A DNA stretch of 64,000 bases from Magnetococcales bacterium WMHbinv6 (GTDB lineage: Bacteria; Pseudomonadota; Magnetococcia; Magnetococcales; Magnetaquicoccaceae). Below are positions 1-9,800 of the stretch, piece after piece. Location: positions 46,545-110,544 of the forward strand of contig PDZV01000007.1 in NCBI GenBank assembly GCA_002753135.1, written 5' to 3'. The position numbers and the translations under genes were made by a program. The notes beneath the pieces were generated by a model that was given only the letters and a program-made list of their open reading frames with translations, was not told where the DNA came from and did not search any database. The number at the start of each line of letters is the position of its first letter. Within the stretch, counting starts at the first letter, position 1.

Positions 1-453
1 TCGGCAATGGTTTCAACCCGGTAAAAAGCGGCTCTCCTTTGCCTGCACCCACTTCCCACAACAGCCTGAATGTGCCATGTTTTTCCCCTCATTGTCAAGC
101 GGAAAGTTACTGTCGCCGCTGACTAAATCCCATTAGACATGAGGAGAAATCAAATTTTACACTCTCTTCTTCCCGAAGGAAAATTCCATGTCACTCCAGC
201 TTGCTTACACCTATCGAGCAAAAACAATGCCGGATTCAATAACCCTATTATTACTCCCCGTTCACCGCTTTTGCCGTCTGCCTGAACGGCGTGGTCGACA
301 CCTCTTCCGCATGGTAGAAGGGAATTTTGCTGTACAAAACCGATGTGTGCCGTTATCCTGGCCCACTGGGGATACGGTTGCGTCAGATAGGCTCAATTCC
401 CTGCTTTCATTACTCATTAATTGCCCGACTCGCCCCTCACCGGAAAAACGATC
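1..453. other. Leader stretch before rfbA, no supported gene
   Basis: I see no convincing gene here. One frame is open from base 2 to a TAG at 134-136 and could be the last 44 codons of a gene starting left of the window, but I do not recognise it. A small frame starting at 188 sits behind a good ribosome site (gaaggaaaattcc), yet it would run 115 bp into rfbA in another frame and its composition is not protein-like. The stretch probably holds the promoter and leader of the rhamnose operon. No clear promoter could be picked. Confidence 0.4.
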
Positions 454-1338
454 ATGGCCTCCACCTCTTTTAAAGGCATTATTCTCGCCGGCGGTTCCGG
501 CACACGCCTGCATCCACTCACCATCGCCGTCAGCAAGCAATTATTGCCCGTCTATGATAAACCCATGATCTATTACCCACTTTCCATTCTGATGATGGCA
601 GGTATTCGGGAAATATTGATCATCACCACCCCACAAGATCAGGCTGCCTACCAAAATCTGCTCGGCAACGGCAAGCAGTGGGGACTCTCTCTGGAGTATG
701 TTATCCAGGAACGCCCGGATGGCTTGGCACAAGCTTTTTTGCTTGGCAAATCCTTCATCGGTCAGCAACCAGTATGCCTGATCCTTGGCGATAATATTTT
801 CTATGGCAAAGGGTTGATCAGCCTGTTGCAACACTCTGCCCAGCAAAACAGTGGTGCCACGGTGTTCGGCTATTATGTCCGTGATCCGGAACGCTATGGC
901 GTCGTCCACTTCGACAAACAAGGAAATGCGCTTGGCATCGAGGAAAAACCGGCGCAACCCAAATCCCATTATGCCGTAACCGGACTCTATTTCTACGATA
1001 ACGATGTCGTATCCATCGCCGAAACCATCAAACCGTCGGCCCGTGGCGAACTGGAAATTACTGATATTAACAAAACTTACCTTGCCCGCGGTTTGCTGCG
1101 CGTTGAACGTTTGGGACGGGGTATCGCCTGGTTGGATACCGGCACGCCAGGCTCTCTGGCCGATGCGACGGCTTTTGTCAAAGCCATGGAGGAGCGCCAG
1201 GGATTGAAAATTTCCTGCCCGGAAGAGATTGCCTACCGCATGGGTTTCATCGACGCCGATCAGTTGACCCAGTTGGCGCAACCACTGCGTAAAAGCGGTT
1301 ACGGCGATTATTTGTTGCACATTCTGCAAGAGGAATAG
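454..1338 (+). CDS. rfbA: Glucose-1-phosphate thymidylyltransferase
   Basis: This enzyme makes dTDP-glucose from dTTP and glucose-1-phosphate, the first step of dTDP-L-rhamnose synthesis for cell-surface polysaccharide. The N-terminus carries the nucleotide-binding signature [11 protein letters not shown], followed by [17 protein letters not shown] and the metal-binding LGDNIFYG, all standard for RmlA. The length (294 residues) is normal for the family. The frame is open upstream to 421, but the ATG at 454 is chosen because it puts the GIILAGG strand near residue 7, as in known RmlA proteins. It is the first gene of a tight four-gene operon, with rfbC 8 bp downstream. Confidence 0.96.
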   Translation: MASTSFKGIILAGGSGTRLHPLTIAVSKQLLPVYDKPMIYYPLSILMMAGIREILIITTPQDQAAYQNLLGNGKQWGLSLEYVIQERPDGLAQAFLLGKSFIGQQPVCLILGDNIFYGKGLISLLQHSAQQNSGATVFGYYVRDPERYGVVHFDKQGNALGIEEKPAQPKSHYAVTGLYFYDNDVVSIAETIKPSARGELEITDINKTYLARGLLRVERLGRGIAWLDTGTPGSLADATAFVKAMEERQGLKISCPEEIAYRMGFIDADQLTQLAQPLRKSGYGDYLLHILQEE

Positions 1339-1346
1339 TCCTCGCC

Positions 1347-1901
1347 ATGTCCTTTGAATTCATCCCCACCCGCATCCCGGAAGTGTTGCTGATCAAACCG
1401 CGCCTCTTCAGCGATAATCGAGGCTGTTTTCTGGAATCCTGGCAACGGGATAAATTTGCCGCCGCTGGTATTTCTGCCCCCATGGTCCAGGACAATCTCA
1501 GCGAATCCAGCCAGGGTACTTTGCGCGGATTGCACTATCAAATCCAGCAACCGCAAGGTAAACTGGTTCAGGTACTCGCCGGGGAGGTGTATGATGTTGC
1601 TGTCGACCTGCGCCGCCACTCTCCCACCTTCGGACAATGGATCGCCGAACGGCTCTCATGGGAAAACAAACATATGCTGTGGATTCCGCCGGGTTTTGCT
1701 CACGGCTTTTATGTCGTCTCGGCTTATGCTTTGTTTACCTACAAATGCACCGATTTCTATGCCCCCCCGTTTGAACGTTCCATTCTCTGGAACGATCCGG
1801 ATTTGGCGATCCCCTGGCCGCTGCAGGATGGTCAACCCCCCGCCCTCTCGCGCAAAGATGAAGCTGGCCTGCTGTTACGTCAGGCGGAGGTCTATCCATG
1901 A
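1347..1901 (+). CDS. rfbC: dTDP-4-dehydrorhamnose 3,5-epimerase
   Basis: Epimerises dTDP-4-keto-6-deoxyglucose at C3 and C5, the third step of dTDP-L-rhamnose synthesis. The 184-residue protein shows the RmlC cupin core: GTLRGLHYQ with the catalytic His at about residue 63, QGKLVQVLAGEVYDVAVDLR, WIPPGFAHGF, and the conserved Tyr at about 132 in TYKCTDFY. The length is normal. Its TGA overlaps the start codon of rfbD (ATGA at 1898-1901), so the two are probably translationally coupled. The gene order A-C-D-B differs from the common B-D-A-C order, but all four enzymes are present. Confidence 0.96.
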   Translation: MSFEFIPTRIPEVLLIKPRLFSDNRGCFLESWQRDKFAAAGISAPMVQDNLSESSQGTLRGLHYQIQQPQGKLVQVLAGEVYDVAVDLRRHSPTFGQWIAERLSWENKHMLWIPPGFAHGFYVVSAYALFTYKCTDFYAPPFERSILWNDPDLAIPWPLQDGQPPALSRKDEAGLLLRQAEVYP

Positions 1902-2767
1902 AGGTACTCCTGCTCGGTGCTGAAGGACAGGTTGGACGCGAATTGCGCGACACCACCCCAACCGGCATAACCGTGACTGCCGCTGGCCATAACGTATTGG
2001 ACATTACCGATCTGCCCGCCTTGCAACAGGCCATCACGGAAATTCAACCTGACATCATGATCAACGCTGCCGCTTATACCGCCGTTGACAAGGCCGAAGA
2101 TGCCCGGGCAACTGCCTTCGCCATCAACGCCGACGGCGCAGCCAATCTGGCCATACTTGCCGAAGAGCATAATATTCATCTTATTCATATTTCTACAGAT
2201 TTTGTCTTTGATGGCCGTCAGGGAACCCCCTATCGTCCCGATTCTCCCACCCATCCGTTGAGCGTCTATGGCAGCAGCAAGCGGGAAGGCGAACGACAAA
2301 TTGTGGAAATTCTCGGCACAAAAGCCCTGATCGTGCGCACCTCCTGGGTCTACTCTTCGTATGGCAACAATTTTGTTAAAACCATGCTGCGCCTGATGCG
2401 TGAAAAAACCACCCTCAACGTGGTTGCCGATCAGATCGGCAGCCCAACCTGGGCCAAAGGATTTGCCTCCGCTCTCTGGAAAATGGTCCATCTGCAGCTT
2501 ACCGGCATACATCACTGGAGCGATGCCGGAGTCGCCAGCTGGTATGACTTTGCCCAGGCAATCCATGAAGAGGGCCTGAATCGTGGCCTGCTGCTGCGTC
2601 CGGTCACAATCAATCCCATTCCTACGGCACTCTATCCCACACCTGCCAGTCGGCCCCCCTACAGTGTGTTGGACAAAACTGCCACTTGGCAGGCCCTGGG
2701 TTATACCGCCAACCATTGGCGCATCTCTTTATCCAATATGTTGCAACGGATCGGAAAACATGGCTAA
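1898..2767 (+). CDS. rfbD: dTDP-4-dehydrorhamnose reductase
   Basis: Catalyses the last step, NAD(P)H reduction of dTDP-4-keto-L-rhamnose to dTDP-L-rhamnose. It is an extended short-chain dehydrogenase: the Rossmann glycine motif GAEGQVG lies at the N-terminus, NAAAYTAVDKAE and HISTDFVFDG follow, and the catalytic YxxxK is in VYGSSKREGE. At 289 residues it has the expected length. It overlaps rfbC by 4 bp and rfbB by 8 bp. Confidence 0.95.
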   Translation: MKVLLLGAEGQVGRELRDTTPTGITVTAAGHNVLDITDLPALQQAITEIQPDIMINAAAYTAVDKAEDARATAFAINADGAANLAILAEEHNIHLIHISTDFVFDGRQGTPYRPDSPTHPLSVYGSSKREGERQIVEILGTKALIVRTSWVYSSYGNNFVKTMLRLMREKTTLNVVADQIGSPTWAKGFASALWKMVHLQLTGIHHWSDAGVASWYDFAQAIHEEGLNRGLLLRPVTINPIPTALYPTPASRPPYSVLDKTATWQALGYTANHWRISLSNMLQRIGKHG

Positions 2768-3833
2768 TCTATTGGTCACCGGCGGTGCCGGTTTCATTGG
2801 CACCAATTTTGTTCGCTACTGGCTGAACAGCTATCCGCACGATCAACTGCTGGTCCTGGATGCCCTGACCTATGCCGGCTGCCAAGCCAATATGGAGGCA
2901 CTGGCCCATTATGGCAATTTTCGCTTCATCCACGGTGACATCGGCAACTATGATCACGTCTGCACCCTGCTGCGCCAACACCACATTGATACCCTGGTCC
3001 ATTTTGCCGCCGAATCACACGTCGACCGTTCCATTCATGGTCCCGATGCTTTTATCCAGACCAATATTCTCGGCACCCACACCTTGCTGAAAGCTGCCAA
3101 AACGGTCTGGCTTGATGAACAGCCCGGTCTGCTCCACCGCTTTCATCACGTCTCCACCGATGAGGTCTACGGCTCTCTCGGACCCAACGATCTCCCTTTC
3201 AGCGAACAGACCCCTTACGCCCCCAATTCACCCTACTCGGCCAGTAAGGCGGCTTCTGACCATCTGGTGCGCGCCTACCATCACACCTACGGTCTGTCGA
3301 CGACGATCAGCAACTGTTCCAACAACTACGGCCCTTATCAATTTCCGGAAAAGTTGATCCCGTTAATGTTGGTCAATATTTTGAACAATAAACCGTTGCC
3401 GGTTTATGGCGATGGGCTCAACGTGCGCGACTGGCTCTATGTCGATGATCATGTACGGGGTATCGAAAAAATTCTGACTGCGGGCATTGTCGGCGAAGTC
3501 TATAATATCGGTGGCAATAATGAGTGGAAAAACATAGATATCGTCAATTTGATCTGCCAGGAAATGGATCTTGCCTTTGCCCAGCGCCCGGATCTGGCCA
3601 GCCGTTATCCTGCTGCCCCGCCTGCCAACGGTCTCGCCTCTGCCACTCTGATCAGCTATGTGCGTGATCGACCAGGCCATGATCGGCGCTACGCCATCAA
3701 CGCCAGCAAAATGGCCTATTGGCTCAATTTCAATCCAGAGGTGGCCTTTGCCTCCGGCTTGCGTAAAACCATCGCCTGGTATCTGGATAACGAATCGTGG
3801 TGGCGGGAACTGTTGTCCCGCTCGGCTTTGTAA
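2760..3833 (+). CDS. rfbB: dTDP-glucose 4,6-dehydratase
   Basis: Converts dTDP-glucose to dTDP-4-keto-6-deoxyglucose with bound NAD+, the second step of the rhamnose pathway. It shows TGGAGFIGTNF at residue 7, HFAAESHVDRSI, HVSTDEVYG, and the catalytic YSASKAASD. The frame is open back to 2583, but the ATG at 2760 is chosen: it places the Rossmann motif at the very N-terminus and gives 357 residues, the usual RmlB size. The start lies 8 bp inside rfbD. Only 47 bp separate its stop from the giant glycosyltransferase-like gene, which may be cotranscribed. Confidence 0.95.
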   Translation: MANLLVTGGAGFIGTNFVRYWLNSYPHDQLLVLDALTYAGCQANMEALAHYGNFRFIHGDIGNYDHVCTLLRQHHIDTLVHFAAESHVDRSIHGPDAFIQTNILGTHTLLKAAKTVWLDEQPGLLHRFHHVSTDEVYGSLGPNDLPFSEQTPYAPNSPYSASKAASDHLVRAYHHTYGLSTTISNCSNNYGPYQFPEKLIPLMLVNILNNKPLPVYGDGLNVRDWLYVDDHVRGIEKILTAGIVGEVYNIGGNNEWKNIDIVNLICQEMDLAFAQRPDLASRYPAAPPANGLASATLISYVRDRPGHDRRYAINASKMAYWLNFNPEVAFASGLRKTIAWYLDNESWWRELLSRSAL

Positions 3834-3880
3834 TTCTGCACTGCGGAGTATCAATCGGTAGCCACCGATGATAGAGAACC

Positions 3881-6800
3881 ATGCCTGCGAAACCTAAGCG
3901 CGTGCCCCCGCAACGTCTTGCGACGGATCCAGTCGCCGCCTTGATCCAACAGGCGCTGCAGCAGCATCAGAGCGGTGCCCTGGAGAACGCGGAACGACTC
4001 TACCGGCAGGCCTTGCAGCGACAGGCCAATCATGCCGATGCTCTGCACCTGCTCGGCTTTCTGCTCTATCAGCAAGGCCAACCGGAACAGGCGTTGACCT
4101 TGATCCGCAAAGCCATCGCTGCAGATGGCAAGCAACCCCTTTTTTATAACAATCTGGCCACTGTCCTGCGGCAGAGCGGAGATGTATCGGCTGCAGAACA
4201 GGCCCTGCAGCAAGCCTTGGCGATACAACCCGACCATGCCGTAGCCTTGTGCAGTCTGGCGGAACTGCGCCATCAACAACAGCGTCGTCATGAAGCCATC
4301 TCCCTCTACCGGCAAGCCATCGCCTGCCAGCCCACTTTATCTGAAGCGATCAGCAACCTGGGAAACCTGCTGCAGGAAGAGGGAGAGCTAAGCGAGGCGA
4401 TTGCCTGCTATCAACAGGCGTTAACCATGCAACCTGCCTCCTATGATGCCTGCAACAACATGGGTTTGGCCCGCCAGGCACAAAATCAGCTTGCGGAAGC
4501 GGAAGCCTGTTTTCGCCGCGCTTTGGCCATTAAAGCCGATTTTCCGGCGGCACTGAACAATCTGGGCAATCTGCTGCAACTGTTGCATCGACAAGAGGAG
4601 GCCATCGCCTGCTATCAACAGGCCCTGGCCATCGATGCGCAGTTTCATCCGGCCTTGGGCAATCTGGGCAATGTGTTGCGCGATCAGGGCCGTCTGGAGG
4701 AGTCTCTCACCGCTTTGCAAGAGGCGGTGCGCCTCAACCCCCTGTTGTATGAAGGACATTGCAACCTGGGAACCACCCTGGTCCGTGCCGGTCGGATGGC
4801 AGAGGCGATGGACTGCTTCCGTCGGGCGTTGGAGATCAACCCCGATTTTCATCTGGCGCGCAGCAATTTGGGCTTTGCCCTGCAGGATCAGGGCGATCTG
4901 CCCGCATCCATCCATTGCTACCGGCAAGTGATCGCCCAGCAACCGGATCACCTGGCGGCCTATGGTTCCTTGCTGCATCAGGCGTTGCATGTTTGCGACT
5001 GGCAGGATCTGCACACGCTGCAGGAACGCCTGCTGGCGCTGTTGCACAGCAGCGAGCAGGAGGTGAATCCCTTTTTCTTTATCTCGTTGCCCTGTTCGGC
5101 TGCCGATCAACGGATCAGCGCCGAACGCTGGGCCAGCCGTCATTATCCGCACCATCCGCCACTGACAACCGCCCCTCCTGCGGCCACCCGACCGCAGCGA
5201 TTGAAAATCGGCTATCTTTCCAGCGACTTTCAGGATCATGCCACCGTGCATTTGATGGCCGAACTGTTTGAGTTGCATGATCGGAACCGCTTTGAAATTT
5301 TTGCCTACTCTTATGGTGTGGATCATGGCAGTCAGGGACGGCAACGCATTCGCGGGGCCTGCGACCATTTTGTCGATTTGCACGCCCTGGCGCACCAGCA
5401 GGCCGCCGAGCGCATTCATGCCGATGGTATTCACCTGCTGATCGAAATGAAGGGTTACACCAAAGATGCCCGCCTGGAAATACCCTCCTGGCGTCCGGCC
5501 CCGATCACCATCTCCTGGTTGGGCTATCCGGGCACCATAGGTGCCCATTTTATCGATTATTTGATCAGCGATCCGTTCATTACCCCAGTCGGTTTTGAGA
5601 ACCATTTCAGCGAAAAAATTATCCGCCTGCCCGATTGTTACCAGCCCAATGACCGGCAACGATTGATCGACGCTCAAACGCCCACCCGGCAGGCGTGTGG
5701 TCTGCCGGCAACCGGGATGATTTTTGCCAGTTTCAATAAAACGTACAAAATTCATCCCACGCTGTTTACTGTCTGGATGCGTATTTTGGCTGCCATCCCG
5801 GAGAGTATTCTCTGGTTGTGGCAATCCAACCCGTATGCCGCCGAACATCTGCGGCAAGCGGCCAGGCAACAGGGTATTGACCCGGCACGGTTGCAGTTTG
5901 CCGAATTTCTCCCTTCGGCACACCATTTGGCCCGTTATCGGCTGGTGGATTTGGTACTCGATACCTACCCCTGCAACTCGCACACCACCGGCAGCGATGC
6001 CCTGTGGGCGGGTTGCCCGATGGTCACCTGTGCCGGAGAGACTTTTGCTTCCCGCGTAGCGGGCAGTCTGTTGCACAACGTCGGTTTGCCGGAGTTGGTC
6101 ACCCACTCCCTGGCTGAGTATGAAGCGCTGATTCTTGCCCTGGCCCGTGATCCACAGCGCTTGCAGGCCGTGCGGCAAAAGTTGCAGGCACAACGGCTGA
6201 CAACCCCTTTGTTTGCTTCTTCCCGCTACACCGACCATCTGGAAGCGGCCTATGAAGCGGTTTGGCAACGCTATCAAAGGGGAGAGGCCGCCGATCACCT
6301 GGAGATTGCTCCGCAAAGTGAGGCAGGATCCCGGCTGCGTACCCCCCTCCGGCGTGATCTCCCCCCGGAAGAGTCGCTGCCGACAGATGAGGTGCAACAG
6401 GCACTGGCCCTGCACCAGGCCAATCGCCTGCCCGAAGCGGAAATGCTGTATCGGCAGATATTGGCCAGCCAACCCAACCATCCGACCGTCTGCCACCTTT
6501 TCGGCTATCTGCTGCACCAGCAAGGCAACCATGCCATTGCTGCCGAATGGATTCGCAAGGCCATCGCCCTGCAACCAAACGACCCTTTATTCCGTAATAA
6601 TTTAGGGACGGTTCTTCTGGCCATGGAAGAGCGGCAGGAGGCGGTGGCCTGTTACCGCCAGGCCCTGGCCATTCAACCCGAGTTTGCCATGACCCTCTGC
6701 AATCTGGGCAATGTGCTTTTTGATTTGGGGGAACGGGAAGAGGCGTTGCAACTCTACCGGCAAGCGATCAGCAAACACCCGGATTTTTATGCGGCCTACA

Positions 6801-9800
6801 ACAGCCTGGGCAATGCCCTGCAAAAGGAGGAACGTTTTTTCGAGGCCATCGAGATTTATCGACAGGTGTTGCGCCTTTTTCCCAACTATCCGGAAGCCTG
6901 CAACAATATGGCGGTGGCGCTGCAGGCCACGCAGCAACTGGATGAAGCCATCGCCGCCTGCCGACAGGCACTGACCCTCAAAACCGATTATCCAGAGGCT
7001 TATCGCAATCTGGGCAACATTCTGCTGATGCAGGGACGTGCCGATGAGGCCATCGCCAGCTACCGCCAGGCATTGCGCATCCAGCCCAACTATCGGGATG
7101 CCCATAACAATTTGGGCAACGCCTTGCTGGGCCAGGGCAAATTACAAGAGGCCACCGAATCCTACCGCAAGGCGCTGGCCATCTCCCCGGATCTGTATGA
7201 AGCGCACAACAATCTGGGTATCGCCCTGCAAGAGCAGGGATTGCTCGAAGAGGCCATCCACTGCTACCGCCAGGCGCTGGCTCTGAAAGCGGACTATGGC
7301 GGAGCCTTGGGCAATTTGGGCGTGGCGTTGATCGATCAGGGGCGTCTCGATGAGGCCATTGCCTGTTATGAACAGGCGATTGTTGCTGCTCCCGATGAAC
7401 CAAACCATCAAAGTGCGCTGCTGCACCAAATGCTCCATCTGTGCGATTGGCGCCAGTTTCATGAGCGCTATGCCCGGATGATTGCCACCTTTCGCGCCCA
7501 CGACAAAGAGTCCAACCCCTTTGTCTTTTTATCGCTGCCTACCACCCCCGAAGAGCAGCGTCTCTGTGCCAGCCGTTTTATCCGCAACCGTCATCCCACG
7601 ACCGTCAACCTGACGGCAGGCCGCCGTTTTGACCCGGATCCGCCAAAGTTAAAAATCGGTTATCTTTCAAGTGATTACCAAAATCACCCGGTTGCTTTTC
7701 TCACCGCTGAACTGTTTGAACTGCACGACCGCAGCCGTTTTGAGATTACCGCCTACTCTTACGGCAGTGACGATGGTCGGGAGATGCGGCGACGGATCAT
7801 GGCGGCCAGCGACCATTTTGTCGATCTGCGCCCCCTGACCTACGAACAGGCGGCCCAGCGTATCGCCGAGGATGGTACCCATATTCTGCTCGAACTCAAC
7901 GGCTTTACCAAAGATGCCCGTCTGCAGATTCCCGCCATGCGTCCGGCACCGATTCAGATCAGCTGGCTTGGCTATCTGGGCAGCTCCGGGGCTCCCTTCA
8001 TCGATTATCTTTTAACCGACAGTTTCATTACCCCTGAAGGTTATGAAGACCATTTCAGTGAAAAGGTGTTGCGCCTGCCGGAGTGTTTTCAACCCAACGA
8101 CCGGCAACGCAGCATTGCCCCCACGCCGACACGGGCAGAACGGGGCCTGCCGGCAGAGGGTTTTATTTTTGCCAGCTTCAACAAAAGCTATAAATTCAAT
8201 CCCGACACCTTTGATGTCTGGATGCGTCTGCTGCAACAAACGCCGGACAGTCTGTTGTGGCTGGTCGCCTCCAACCATTGGGTAGAGGAAAATTTGCGCC
8301 GCGAGGCTGAAGCACGTGGGGTTTCCCGGCAGCGATTGTTCTTTGCCCCCAAGATGGAACTGGCTGAATATCTGGCCAATTATCGGCTGGTGGATCTGGT
8401 GCTGGATACTTTCCCCTACAATTCCGGCACCACCGCCAGCAACGCCTTGTGGGCAGGCTGCCCGATGATCACCTGTGCGGGAGAAAATTTTGTCTCCCGC
8501 CAGGCGGGCAGTCTGTTGACCCATGTAGGGCTGGGTGAACTGGTCACCCACTCTTTGGCCGAATATGAAGCCGTGGCGTTGCAATTGGCGCATGATCCGC
8601 AACGGTTGGCTGCCTTGCGGCAACGACTGCAAGCCAATCTGGCCACTGCCCCGCTGTTTGATTCGCCCCGTTTCACCCGTCATCTGGAACGGGCCTATGA
8701 GGCGGTTTGGCAGCGCTTTCGGCAGGGTGCCAAACCCGATCATCTGACCATTGCCGCGCTGCCGCCTGGCGACGCCCCGGCCCCACTTCCCCTGGCCCCA
8801 ACCACAAAGATGCCCATGACCGTCGCACCCCCCCCCTCTGCACCCGCCGCTGTCGGCAACGTAAGCAACCTGACTGCCGTGCAACTGGTGGGCTTGGCCG
8901 AGCAACAGATTGCCCAAGGAGCAGCCGCTGCCGCCGCCGAACTCTATCAAACCTGGTTGCAGGATAATGCCACGGCGGCCATTGCCTACGCCATTCAATT
9001 CAATCTGGGCATTCTTTATCAACAAATGCGGCAACTGCCGCAGGCCAAAATGGCCTGGGAGAAGGCCATTGCCAGCAAACCTCTCTTTTTCCCTGCTTAT
9101 ATCAACCTTGCCGGTTTGCTGGAATCTCTGGAAGGGGCGCAGGCCGCCGAAAATTGCTGGCACGCCCTGCTCACCCGTCTGCCGCTGCATGATCCGCAGC
9201 AGCAGGGGACGCTGTTGACCGCTTTCAAGCAGATTGCCCGCTTGACCGCCTCGCACCACAATCGTCTGTTTGCCGATGGGGCCGCCCGGGCCATCGAACA
9301 CTCCCTGCCTGTTCCAGAGCTGCTGCAGCTGGCCAGCCAGTTGAGTGATAACGGTGAGTCACAAAAGATGGTCGATCTCTACCGCATCTGGCTGGCTTAC
9401 AACGGCGAGGATCCTCTGGCCCATGCCATTCATTTCAATCTGGGCACCTGTCTGAGCCAGGGCAGTGATTTGGCGCTGGCCCATGTTGCCTTTCAGGAGG
9501 CGATCCGTCTTAATCCCGATTTTTATCCGGCCTATATCAACCTGGGCGGGCTGCTGGATCGCAGCGCCTCCCCCCAGGAGGCCATCGCCTGCTGGCAGAA
9601 GGTGATTGAGCGGTTACCTGCAATCCGCGGCGATACCATCGAATACAAACTGGCCGCACTCAAACAGATTGCCCGTGTGGCCACCCAACCGGAACAGGCG
9701 GAAGAGGCGCTGCGGCAAAGTCTGGAAATTAATCCCAACCAGCGCGAAATTCTGCAACAGTGGATCAACAAACGGCAGGCACAGTGCAAATGGCCGATCA

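Noticed and set aside
188..568. 126-codon frame with a good ribosome site before rfbA
   Set aside because: It overlaps rfbA by 115 bp out of frame and its sequence is not protein-like.
4421..6574. A 717-codon minus-strand open frame inside the giant glycosyltransferase gene (others at 8012-9301 and 9884-10951)
   Set aside because: It is antisense to a clear TPR/GT41 coding sequence; its residues follow the reverse complement of that codon pattern and match no family.
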